DNA of 64,000 bases from positions 1,860,001 to 1,924,000 of the forward strand of contig JAPEHQ010000002.1 of assembly GCA_027405735.1 (NCBI GenBank), in the 5' to 3' direction. The position numbers were made by a program, and so were the translations under genes. Position 1 is the first letter of the stretch. Each line of letters begins with the position of its first letter. Shown here piece by piece: positions 11,330 through 22,117 of the stretch. The DNA is from Mucor racemosus. Taxonomy: Eukaryota > Mucoromycota > Mucoromycetes > Mucorales > Mucoraceae. Below the pieces are notes generated by a model. The model was not told where the DNA came from and did not search any database. It saw nothing but the letters and a program-made list of their open reading frames with translations.

Positions 11330-12260
11330 TGCTGCTTGGAAGCATTTGCGTACATAAGCATTAACTTTTCCAAGATTGAGTAGTAATCGTAGTATTCAAA
11401 AGTAAATTTATAATGCTCTAAAAAAAGCTTGTATGCTTGCTCAAAATGCTTCCAATTAAAATGGGCTTGCTTGCATGTAAACCTGCTAGCTTGTCTGCTT
11501 TCAAATCAAGTAAACAAACATGTAATACAGGGCAATTTTAGCTTTATAAGTGACAAAATGCATCACATTTCGAACCAATATCAGGCTGAGAATACATAGT
11601 ACAATGCTTGCACTTGCACTCGAATTTGCTCGCTTGCTTATATGCTCATGCTCGACTTGCTTGACTTTTGAAAAATTAGATAATGCTTCTTGATTGAATG
11701 CTTGGTTGCTTGGTTGCTTGGTTGCTTGGTTGCTTGGTTGCTTGGTTGCTTGCTTTCAAATTGAAAATGCTCGATATAAAACTGCTCTGTTACGCCAGGA
11801 GATTATATCAATCTCAAAGCTAAAATATGTACTAAATCATTTAATAAAAATAAAGGAAAACTGTTATAAAATGATAGAGCACACTAAAACTAAAGAACTT
11901 TATTATAAGATCGAACCATCTTCTTTTATATTCACATTCTCTAATTATATGACCTGTTTAAATGAGTCTATTTATATATATACATATATCCAATTAAATC
12001 TAGGTGGCACACACTAGTTCCATATTCCTGCATAAACGGAGCTTCATAACGTAATACACAGCAATGTAGAACTTAACATATCAAACTGTGTCGTAATCTT
12101 AACCAAGGAATGTACCCAGATCTGTGGATGCAACATGCTCGACGAGCCGTTGTTGTTGCTTAGGCTCGGGCTTGCTTGAGTAACTTTCAAATATTTTAGA
12201 CTCGAAAAATGCTTGCTGAAAATACTTGCGCTCGCTTGGGCTCGGTCATTTTGCGAGCGC
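11330..12260 (+). repeat. GCTTGC-rich dispersed repeat, copy 1 (interrupted)
   Basis: Aligns by eye with 16165-16785 through a shared series of landmarks: GCTTGTATGCTTGCTC, GGCTTGCTTGCATG, AAAATGCATCA, GAACCAATAT, TTTGCTCGCTTGCTTATATG, GAATGCTCGATATA, TTAGGCTCGGGCTTGCT, GCTCGCTTGGGCTCGGTCAT and a shared end at GCTAGTT. Positions of about 11795-12128 have no counterpart in the other copy and look like an insertion. No coding capacity is evident. The right end abuts palindrome 1. Confidence 0.7.
11699..11753 (+). repeat. Octamer tandem repeat (GCTTGGTT)
   Basis: About six and a half perfect units of GCTTGGTT inside copy 1 of the GCTTGC-rich repeat. It is absent from copy 2, so it expanded after the copies separated. 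It makes the ORF at 11694-12017 look like a repetitive WLLGCLVA protein, which is an artefact. Confidence 0.9.
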
Positions 12261-13515
12261 TAGTTTTGGTAAAACAGTAATGTGCGTAGACAGTAGACAG
12301 TAGAAAGTGATAATTATACAAGGAATGCTATCCCAGATTAGTTAGCTCATTTTTACAATAAGAATTACAATGCAACTCAAAATGTTCATTATTATCTTAA
12401 AAGTTACTATAATAACCTATGAACAACGTAAAAAAATTCTGCACAATTTAACGAATATTTTGGAATCTATTACGAAAATGTCAAAAAAATGAAATAAAAA
12501 AAAATATGTCCAGATTTTTTCAAACTCAGATATGTTAAAGAGAATTTTAAAACAAGTAAATTTTATTATAAAAAAGTCTTTGGGTATCTTAATTTTTTGC
12601 AGAGATATTAAGGCTCAAAGTTTCAATATTTCATATTTAAGCTGTAAAAACCAAAATTGGAAGAAAAAAATATCGGTTTTTCCGAATTTATTCGACAGAT
12701 GCCATAGTGATAGTCTGTAGACAATTAATTGTTATTTGTAGCCCTTAAAAATCTGTATCCAATCAAACTAATTTTAATAAGAGGTTTTTACTATTTTGTT
12801 ATGAAAATCGCTCAAAATCGCGATTTTTGGATGGGGGTTGGGGTCAAAAAACAGGAGTACACCTTCAAATCTTCACTACTCCTTGAAAAATTAATTTTTT
12901 TGAAAAAACTAAGAACGGATCTATATATATTGCTGCTCGCAATTATTTTTATGGAACTGACATTTTGTTTGATAACTTACTGAAAAATAATATTAATAAT
13001 TTATACGTTTTTGGTGTGTTTTATGGGATAAATCCTTTGAATTTTTATTTTAGCTCTATTTGTATCTAACAAATAATATACCGATAGTATAGACAAAAAA
13101 CTTTTATTATAATTGCAAGTAATGTTTACTTAATAAAATCAATAGGTATGCTTGTTTTTCTGATATTTCTATAATTTTTTGAACGGCTATATCTCCGCAA
13201 AAAAAATAGCTAAAAATATATGAATAGCACCATAATTATTGCAGCATTAATTTGTATTAGAATCCACTCTTATCTCGGCATATGAAAAAATTTATGGGAA
13301 AAATGTTGGAGATCTGATTTTTAGGAAAAAAAATCCATTTTAACTTGTGGAGTGTAACTTTTTTGATTTGTGGAGTGTAACTTCTAATTTGTGGAGTGTA
13401 ACTTTTTTGGCTGATGTCTCCCAACCCCTTCAAGTCGACCTAAATTACTTCAAAATGCTTTAAATAATAATTTTTTAATACTAACCAATCGGTAAATAAA
13501 TTTTGCCCAAAATTA
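12261..13515 (+). repeat. Palindrome 1, left arm
   Basis: The reverse complement of 13801-15210. Inner positions pair as x + y = 27316. From about 12530 to 13515 the arms look identical. Outward of that there are scattered differences, mostly transitions, and the left arm lacks about 160 bp present in the right. No coding content; the short ORFs at 12532-12720 and 12729-12983 recur in the right arm only because the DNA does. Three copies of TTGTGGAGTGTAACTT lie at 13345, 13368 and 13389. Confidence 0.93.
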
Positions 13516-13800
13516 TTCTAATAAACGGTACTTTTTACGTTGATTTTAATAATTTACAAAGTCTCGATAAATCAAACCTGCATTGAATATTTATCTTCGA
13601 TCGCTCGTTTAAATTTACTTAAGTTCGATCACATAACAAACCAGTCTGTATTAATAAATTATAAAACCCTTGTACATAAAGTATATAGCTTTCAGGAAAC
13701 ATCCAACATTTTGTACAATTAATTGATTAAAACATCTTTATACTGTATTAAACAGTTTAAATGACGGTTTTAACAATAATTGCCATATGTTAAAAAACTT
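13516..13800. other. Centre (loop) of palindrome 1
   Basis: A 285-bp single-copy spacer between the arms. AT-rich, with no gene and no recognisable motif. Confidence 0.85.
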
Positions 13801-15210
13801 TAATTTTGGGCAAAATTTATTTACCGATTGGTTAGTATTAAAAAATTATTATTTAAAGCATTTTGAAGTAATTTAGGTCGACTTGAAGGGGTTGGGAGAC
13901 ATCAGCCAAAAAAGTTACACTCCACAAATTAGAAGTTACACTCCACAAATCAAAAAAGTTACACTCCACAAGTTAAAATGGATTTTTTTTCCTAAAAATC
14001 AGATCTCCAACATTTTTCCCATAAATTTTTTCATATGCCGAGATAAGAGTGGATTCTAATACAAATTAATGCTGCAATAATTATGGTGCTATTCATATAT
14101 TTTTAGCTATTTTTTTTGCGGAGATATAGCCGTTCAAAAAATTATAGAAATATCAGAAAAACAAGCATACCTATTGATTTTATTAAGTAAACATTACTTG
14201 CAATTATAATAAAAGTTTTTTGTCTATACTATCGGTATATTATTTGTTAGATACAAATAGAGCTAAAATAAAAATTCAAAGGATTTATCCCATAAAACAC
14301 ACCAAAAACGTATAAATTATTAATATTATTTTTCAGTAAGTTATCAAACAAAATGTCAGTTCCATAAAAATAATTGCGAGCAGCAATATATATAGATCCG
14401 TTCTTAGTTTTTTCAAAAAAATTAATTTTTCAAGGAGTAGTGAAGATTTGAAGGTGTACTCCTGTTTTTTGACCCCAACCCCCATCCAAAAATCGCGATT
14501 TTGAGCGATTTTCATAACAAAATAGTAAAAACCTCTTATTAAAATTAGTTTGATTGGATACAGATTTTTAAGGGCTACAAATAACAATTAATTGTCTACA
14601 GACTATCACTATGGCATCTGTCGAATAAATTCGGAAAAACCGATATTTTTTTCTTCCAATTTTGGTTTTTACAGCTTAAATATGAAATATTGAAACTTTG
14701 AGCCTTAATATCTCTGCAAAAAATTAAGATACCCAAAGACTTTTTTATAATAAAATTTACTTGTTTTAAAATTCTCTTTAACATATCTGAGTTTAAAAAA
14801 ATCTGGACATATTTTTTTTTATTTCATTTTTTTGACATTTTCGTAATAGATTCCAAAATATTCGTTAAATTGTGCAGAATTTTTTTACATTCATATCATC
14901 AACCTCGTTGAGCTCTCTAGGCCCCAATTTAAATTTCTTCGAAATATTGATTTTTCGTGGAAATGTCCTCAAAAATGTGTACAAAAGAATATCCTCGGTT
15001 TTGCTCGAAAAAAATAATGTGCATACCCTCATTCCAAATCCTGTGTTACGTTCACAGGTTATTATAGTAGCTTTTAAGATAATAATGAACATTTTGAGTT
15101 GCATTATAATTTTTATTGTAAAAATGAGCTAACTAATCTGGGATAGTAGCATTCCTTGTATAATTATCACTTTTTACTATCTACGCACATTACTCTTTTA
15201 CCGAAACTAA
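13801..15210 (-). repeat. Palindrome 1, right arm
   Basis: Inverse copy of 12261-13515. It keeps about 160 bp (14892-15050) missing from the left arm. That block resembles 36930-37090 in palindrome 2 (shared CATTCATATCATCAACCTC, TTTTCGTGGA and GCATACCCTCAT), so loss from the left arm is more likely than gain here. Confidence 0.93.
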
Positions 15211-16164
15211 TAAGAATTAGACAAGAGTAAAAGGTGCGGTTTTATTCAATGTAGAGAATGAGATTATATATAGAAGAGATTATCAAGTGATACAACAGCT
15301 ATTAATGGCGTAACAAAAACAATATCCTGATAATGCGACTACTTTAGCGCTATATCTAGATTCTGATATACAGTAACAATTACTATCTAGTTACAGTAAA
15401 CTATATAAATCTCACTATGTAAGCTCGGTTATTGCAGTAACTCAACTATATCGGCATAACTATGGTTCCGAAATCTATAAAGAATGAAATATATCAACTA
15501 ATAGCCTGTATGAATATAGTGTATTTGTGGAATATGTACACATTTATCCACTATATTGATCTCCATTTCATCTGATTTTCAATTAAAGTACAGTTGGCAT
15601 GAACAGTACATTACACTACTAAATGATATATGCTGATTCATACTAATACTGTATAAACTTTCTACCGAGCTTCAACCCTAGCAGCTTATAGTGAAAGAGC
15701 AATCAACATAGTATGGATCTAATCACACTCCTATGATCAAGGACCCATGAACTCTATGAATACACCGATTGATTACTATCAAGACTTATATCTGACAAGG
15801 GTATTATTGGCTATGTATGGACCTAGGAATTTTTACGTAATCTCTCTGATGAAAGATGAAAACTATATAAAGAGGACGTTTATTTATTACAAAAGTCCTC
15901 AAGTAGAATTTAACTTGATAATAAAACCCTAATGTTATCTAGTCAAATTCCTATTGTTTTTTTTATATTTTTTCCGTGAATATCTCTACCTATTCCACAT
16001 TATCAGCCAAATATATATTACATACTACAGTACATCTATATATTTCGAATGCGATGTAAATTCAAATACTGTATATCAAAAGAGAAGCCAGTAATTTATC
16101 GAAAGGTAAAACATATAAAATTAATCAAGTGAAAAAGTACCGTTTTATTATGAGATTATAGAGA
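15211..16164. other. Intergenic, no gene seen
   Basis: AT-rich with short TATA-like runs. A 61-codon ORF at 15747-15932 has no recognisable features and I do not support it. Confidence 0.4.
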
Positions 16165-16785
16165 GGTAATGATCGCATTTGAGCAGTGCGAGCATAAGCA
16201 AGCGAGCGAGCCCTATGCTCGGGCTCGCTTGAATTACGCTTTTTTCAGGTTAGTACTTGCTTTGGCTTGCTGGATTAAATTTTTTAAGCAATTTCCTGCT
16301 TGGCGCTCGACGAAAACATTGAAAGCTTGCTTGTATGCTTGCTCGAAATGCTTTAAATTGAAATAGGCTTGCTTGCATGTATGTAAACCTGCTTGCTTGC
16401 ATGTATGTAAACCTGCTTGCTTGCATGTAACACAGGAAAAAAGTTATTCAATTTACGCAATTCTAGCTTTAAAAATGTCAAAATGCATCATATTTTGAAC
16501 CAATATTAGGCTGAAAATATATAGCACCATTCTTGCGTTTGCACTCGGATTTGCTCGCTTGCTTATATGCTCGTACTCGGTTTGCTTGACTTTTTGAAAA
16601 ATTAGGTAATGTTTGATTTATGCTTTCTTGCTTGCTTTCAAAACTGAGAATGCTCGATATACAACTGCTCGACGAGCCGTTGCTTAGGCTCGGGCTTGCT
16701 CGAGTAAATTTCAAATATTTTAGGCTCGGCAAATGCTTGCTGAAACTGCTTGCGCTCGCTTGGGCTCGGTCATTTTGCGAACGCT
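16165..16785 (+). repeat. GCTTGC-rich dispersed repeat, copy 2
   Basis: Colinear with copy 1 but without the 330-bp insertion. Near 16365-16430 it has three tandem units of about 24 bp (CTGCTTGCTTGCATGTATG) where copy 1 has fewer. It ends at GCGAACGCTAGTT. In both copies the next sequence belongs to the AT-rich family shared with the palindrome arms. Confidence 0.7.
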
Positions 16786-16794
16786 AGTTGGGTT

Positions 16795-17410
16795 CGAAAA
16801 AGCTCAACAAGGATAGTGACATGAATGTGAAAAAAATGCTGCCAAATTTAATGAATATTTTGAAATCTACTACAAAAATGTCAAAAAAAAATGACAAAAA
16901 TAAAAGTACTCAGAATTTTTTCATACTAAAATATATTATTGAAAACTTTAAAACAAATAAGTTTTATTATTAAAAAGTATTAATATAACTTAATTTCTTC
17001 TAGAGATATGAAGCCTCAAAGTTTTTAATTTTTGGCAGTGAATTCGCGGTAAAAATCTGAAACATTAGCACTGTAAAAGTTAAACCAACTGCAAAAGATA
17101 GGATATTTCCGGATACTTATTTTTGGATTTAAGTTGAACATCTCAGGTACATTGACATATAATTTTTTCTTGGTGTTATTTAGTGAAAAAAAAAGTAGAG
17201 CAGGGCTGAAAAGTAAGACCCAGTTTTCAGGAAAAAAGAAGTGAATTTTACGTGGCTTTTGAGCTTTTCGTGAGATATAAAATAAATTTAAGAACAATTA
17301 GCATTAAGCGACCAATTGATATCTATTTATCAGCGTCCAAAATATATCCTGAAAAGTGCTTTGTATGAGGTTAGTCATAGAAAAGAGGGTACTCTGATTT
17401 TGAAGATTGA
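16795..17410 (+). repeat. AT-rich repeat family member (solo copy)
   Basis: Colinear with the outer end of palindrome 2 (47800-48390, plus orientation). Landmarks in order are GATATGAATGT-like, ATTTTTTNATA, CTTTAAAACAAGTAAG-like, GCCTCAAAGTTTTTA, AAAAATCTGAAAC, TTAGCAC, AACTGCAAAA, TAGGATATTTC, ATTGACATATAATTTTTT, TTATTTAGTGAA, GTGAATTTTACGTG and GATTTTGAAGATT. The identity is far lower than between palindrome arms, so this is an older copy. It has the same terminal GAAGATT as the ends of palindrome 2. Confidence 0.7.
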
Positions 17411-17668
17411 CGATATTAAAAATTACCTTGTGCCTATTTTTGAAAATAACTTATTCATAGGAGGTTTCAGTGGTTTATGAATGTCTTCAAAAGTAGTAAG
17501 CAGGCTTCAAGGCTCAAAAAAATACATGTAAAGGCAGCCAGCGAGAATGGGATTACTGTATTGGCAATTTGATTTCGAATTATTTTGAATAAAAATATTG
17601 TAAATAAGAACGATTAATCCAAAATACATGATACAATAGTTGTTTTTTATTACTATTAATTATATTAT

Positions 17669-19446
17669 TTAAACATCTATTTCGAAATTTGTAATTTGAG
17701 GAAGATAAGCGCAAGCACTAAGTTCCAACATATGAACATCATCAAACACATTTTTACCATCGTATCCACCCAAAACATATAATCTTGAATCATAAAGTAC
17801 AGTGGTGTGATAACCACGAGGGTTAGGTGCAACACCATATACTTTTCGAGCTTCCCAACTCATAGTAACTAGTTTCTCCATGTCAGGTTTTTCCATTTCA
17901 CAATAAAATAAAAGAGAAATAAAACTTACCTAGATTAAACAACAAAACATCTTGAGAATAACGTCTGCCATCATGACCACCAATAACAAAGACATACGAT
18001 CCGACCTGCGTTGAAGTATGAGCCAATCTAGGGATTTTACGATCCAAATCAATCTGACTCCATCTTTTCTTGGCTAAATCCAGAACATGCACATCTTCAA
18101 AACAATCATGTCCATCGCTTCCACCAAAAATAACTAGTTTATCTTTTACCAAATTACTGGTATGATAGCCCCTTGCAGGAGGCGGAGAGCCTGTTGTTTC
18201 CAATTTCTCCCAGCGCAGGGCTTCAGCATGAGGATTAGAAATATCCAACATGTGTACATCATCAAGAGCACGAGCACCATCGCCACCTCCAATGACAATG
18301 ATTTTATCTTCCCATAAACAAGTAGTATGTGCTCTTCGTTTTGATGGCCGTGTATCAGTCTGAATATTAGGTTTAGACCATATCAATGTTTCTACATCCA
18401 AAACATAGATATCCTGGAAATAATCAGGTCCATTACCACCGCCAAAAATGTACAATTGATGTGATCTTCTACCTGAGCCTAAATCTCGTTCTACTACAGT
18501 ACATGAATGAGCTCGACAAGGAGGTGGACCTTGCTGACTGATTGTGCGTGGTTTTGACCATGTCATGGTATCTATAAAACATGTTAGTTTACTTTTATGT
18601 TGCAAGGAGATGTCCCCTAGAGAAAATACCTGCCCATATCAAGAATATAAAGGGTATTAAAACAAAGCGATGTATCACAACCGCCGAATACATAGAGTTT
18701 TTCGCCAATCAAATTGGCAGTGTGAGCACGAAGGGGGCGTGAAGGGCCACGACCATAAGTTAGGGTACGAGACCAGTACATACCAGCAGCGGGCGCAGGA
18801 GCTGCAACAGCATTTGTTGTACTTAATTCAATAGCAGCAGCTAAATGATCAGGGGTTTTATTGCTTGCGTTGGCATTTGATCTAGAGTTCGAATGTGATT
18901 TGGTGGTACTTGAGGACGAATGTGAAGTTGTTGGCTGTCTATGCTTGGATTTAGATCGAGATTGACGATGTTTTGTTCGATGCGCAGATTCATCTAATTG
19001 CTGTTGCATTTGATAACTGGTTGTATCAATAGCTATACGAGACATTAGTAAATAAATTTGCATTATTTAGGGTAAGATAGCTTACTAGATGTTGGCGATG
19101 CGGAAGCAATATCGCTTGATCTGATACTGCTATGAGATGATTTTATTAAATTCAATTTTAAATCTCGGGGATTGTCGTTCAACATTGAAGTTGAAGACAT
19201 GGTATCATGCAATTTCCCATTTTCTGGTGGCAAAGTAGGAGACTCAGGTCTTTGAAATGTACTATAATCAAATTAGAATTTTTTCGGGTTTTTTGTTATA
19301 ATTAGACTATTTTACGTTGTTTGCTTATTATCAGAAGAGGATTGACTGGTAGCAGGAGTAGAGAATGAGTTGGACTGAGAATCATAAACTATTCTTGTAG
19401 GCTTTTTAACGGAAGGAAATGAAGATGATGAAGAAGAAGTAGGCAT
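17669..19446 (-). CDS. Kelch-repeat protein
   Basis: Five exons (19316-19446, 19086-19261, 18634-19032, 17930-18571, 17669-17868) give 515 aa. The first 190 residues are disordered and rich in Ser, Thr and His. About six kelch blades then follow, each with paired Gly and a conserved Trp: YVFGGCDTSLCFNTLYILD, YIFGGGNGPDYFQDIYVLD, IVIGGGDGARALDDVHMLD, VIFGGSDGHDCFEDVHVLD, FVIGGHDGRRYSQDVLLF, YVLGGYDGKNVFDDVHML. This predicts a beta-propeller protein-binding module. The layout recalls fungal Tea1-like or Rab9-effector-like kelch proteins, but no coiled coil follows, so no partner can be named. Exon 3 ends either at a GC..AG intron, giving LDMDTMTW and a perfect blade, or at a GT donor giving an 8-residue insert. 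The minus-strand start at 19446 follows a pyrimidine-rich leader. Confidence 0.9.
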
Positions 19447-20386
19447 CTTTTTCCTTCTTTTTTTCCTTTTTTCTTTTTTAGCAAAAAAGAAGAGGGAAAG
19501 AAAGAAATTTATCAAGAAGCAAATCGGGAGTCAATATAAAATATGATATGATAATATGGCAATTAAATTAGATGGTTGTACAAAGGCATTTAAAAGGGGT
19601 AAAAAGGCTCATGATAACCAGCGTTTGTATTCTTGTGCGAATGCTTTATCTTTCATGCTATTGACTTCAACCAAGTTTAAACATTCACCAAGATTGACGG
19701 CAAGGATGTGTCGGCACTAGAGATGAGTAATTGGGTTATTGCGATATCTTACAGCAGATAGAGTATCAAACATACCATTATCATTTCATTTTTAAGGATT
19801 ACATCGTGTATGAATTTATCACAATTGCAATATCTCGGTTTTATCATACACGTATTGATAGTTTCTTGACTTGGGCTATCTTGTTGCAAAATACATTCAT
19901 TGGAAACTCTATAAATTATCCTTCCTGAATCAGATTGGACTTTGGTAACTGTTTAAATGCATGAGTACAATTACGCAAACTATAGATTACTACTATAACC
20001 TTGTTTTCCTTCTGTCAATTGTAAAGATTCCAGTAAGGTTTTATCAAATATTGAATAAAGTGTCAATGTGGTTTCTTTAGTTACTTTTTGAGAATACAGA
20101 ATACGTGATTAGTCATCTATCAAATGTATATAAATTAATCGTAATTTACATGTGCCTTCCTCTTTAAGCTGTCTAAAAATGAAATCTATAAATTCATCTG
20201 AATAATGCAGCATTTTCCGCAGAAATACTGTGTCAAAGTCTCCTATAACACATGTCTCATGCTTTTTGAGATGGATGATCATACAACAACGCGACAGTCA
20301 CTGATGGTAACACTTCCCATCCCGAGGAGATGACTTCATTATGCCTTCAGTTGCATTTTGTCTACAAAAAAACTACTTGAATAACA
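19447..20386. promoter_or_regulatory. Divergent intergenic region between kelch and TLDc genes
   Basis: No gene seen. The two flanking genes start outward, so both promoters must lie here. Short direct sequence such as TATAAAATATGATATG near 19535 could serve the kelch gene. Nothing else is distinctive. Confidence 0.4.
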
Positions 20387-21931
20387 ATGGGAAATGGACA
20401 AAGCCAAGAGAAATCAAAAGAAACAGAGTTATGGTCTCATTGGACGTCTGACGAGAAGGAACAATTGAAAAAGTTTTATGATAAAGGCAATGTTAGTCCA
20501 ACATTGCCAACCTATTTTGAAAAGGATCTCGTTGCTAGTATCTTGAAAACATTAAACGAGCCTGAGAAAAATATAATTCATTATCTAGCCATGGCTTATT
20601 CAATCTTGAAAACAAAGGAGACAAGCCTAATGTATAGTGTATTTCAAAAATGTGTTAAAGACAAGCAGGCATCGCTACAAGATTTTGTTGCTTTAATAGT
20701 TAAATCAGCCATTCCATTATGGTTTGAAAATGGTAGTTCATATCATTGGACGCCCAAATCTGAACAAGATCATATACCACTAGTCAACTATTTTATAAAC
20801 TATGCTCAAGAAGAAGCTAAAAAAAAGAAGGCATCTATGGCCTGGTTAGCAGATGATGATAGCGAACAACAAAAGAAGGAGGAACATGTAGATAGTTGGC
20901 AAGAAAAAGCATCATTATCACCTTCTCAGATTTCAGAAGCTGAGTTTTCGCAATGGATTGAGAATACACCTGGATTGCACGATTTATTTCAACTGGCAGT
21001 TGAACATATTTTAATAGAGAAACCGACATCCGACTTGCATACAAGACGTCTCCATCACTTGGCATCGCCACGATTACAGCAACATAACAAGGAGACTCGT
21101 AAACTATTAGGTAAAGATAAGTTTTCTAATTTATTGACACCGTATGATTATTTCATGCTATCATTATCTTTGCCCGCAAATGCTTTATCTTGGTCAGATT
21201 ATGAACAAACTCAACGTAAAGTGAATCAAGATGTAGAGCACCAAATGATATTTTCATCAAAAAGAGATGGATCAAGTTGGCAAGTATTTGTTAGCAAATT
21301 GGTAGGACAAGGAGCCACATTGGTGGTTATTAAAGCCAAAGATGGAACTATATTTGGAGGTTACGCTGATGATAATTGGGAATATTGCAACACACATTGG
21401 TATGGTGATTCTACCAATTTTTTGTTTCGTACACGAGATACATATGGCCGTTGGGAAGCTAATTCTGGTAGTAATGATCATTATCAATATCTTTGTTGGG
21501 GTAAAAAGAGTTTGCCTAATGGGCTTGGAATGGGAGGGCAGTTTGATTATGCAGGTTTATGGATTGATTCTGATTTTATACATGGCCATTCAAGAGCAGG
21601 ACCATTATGTACAACCTATTCAAGTCCACAGCTATCTAGTAATGATACATTTATAATAGATCAAGTAGAGGGTAAATTTAGGACATCTTATTATTATTAT
21701 TATGTTTACAAATGTAAATTGATTAAATGTTTATTTTTAGTTTGGTTAGTCAGGCCACTTCAAAAAGACGATCAAGATCAAGAAGGGTCTAATGGAGGTA
21801 TTTTGAGCCATGCAGAAGATATGGAATTTATGGAAATGGCGGGTAAAAAGATGTATTCAAAAGATCTAGGACCTGAACCTACAAACGACGATGATGATGA
21901 TAGTGAAAGTGGCGATAATGATACTAAATAA
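20387..21931 (+). CDS. TLDc-domain protein (MEAK7-like)
   Basis: Two exons (20387-21671 and 21741-21931) encode 491 aa. The protein starts MGNGQSQ, which fits an N-myristoylation signal (Gly2, Ser6). Residues 10-250 are helical with no known motif. The TLDc domain runs from about residue 275 to 435, with LPANALSWSDYEQ, QMIFSSKRDGSSWQVF, LVVIKAKDGTIFGGYAD, FLFRTRDTYGRW, HYQYLCWGKKSLPNGLGMGG, FDYAGLWIDSDFIHGHSRAG and, across the intron, VEVWLV. The tail is acidic (NDDDDDSESGDNDTK). An N-myristoylated TLDc protein of this plan resembles MEAK7/TLDC1, linked in animals to mTOR signalling and V-ATPase; OXR1-type roles in oxidative stress are the alternative. The intron of 69 nt keeps the frame and has no stop, so an unspliced transcript would encode 23 extra residues. 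Confidence 0.88.
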   Translation: MGNGQSQEKSKETELWSHWTSDEKEQLKKFYDKGNVSPTLPTYFEKDLVASILKTLNEPEKNIIHYLAMAYSILKTKETSLMYSVFQKCVKDKQASLQDFVALIVKSAIPLWFENGSSYHWTPKSEQDHIPLVNYFINYAQEEAKKKKASMAWLADDDSEQQKKEEHVDSWQEKASLSPSQISEAEFSQWIENTPGLHDLFQLAVEHILIEKPTSDLHTRRLHHLASPRLQQHNKETRKLLGKDKFSNLLTPYDYFMLSLSLPANALSWSDYEQTQRKVNQDVEHQMIFSSKRDGSSWQVFVSKLVGQGATLVVIKAKDGTIFGGYADDNWEYCNTHWYGDSTNFLFRTRDTYGRWEANSGSNDHYQYLCWGKKSLPNGLGMGGQFDYAGLWIDSDFIHGHSRAGPLCTTYSSPQLSSNDTFIIDQVEGKFRTSYYYYYVYKCKLIKCLFLVWLVRPLQKDDQDQEGSNGGILSHAEDMEFMEMAGKKMYSKDLGPEPTNDDDDDSESGDNDTK

Positions 21932-22117
21932 AACCATACATTTTAAGCCCAATAAACATGTTTCTATATTTATATCAAAAAAATTCTGGTGTGATGTTTT
22001 CTTTTTTCATAACGGAGCACAATTAAATATGAACTCATTTTGAAAAGCATTTCTATTGTTTCCTTTATTCTTTTCCTCTCTCTCTCTCTCTCTCTCTCTT
22101 TTTCTAAAAAAAAAATA

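Noticed and set aside
11694..12017. 107-codon ORF with WLLGCLVA repeats
   Set aside because: It is the translation of the GCTTGGTT octamer repeat and then of an insertion inside a dispersed repeat.
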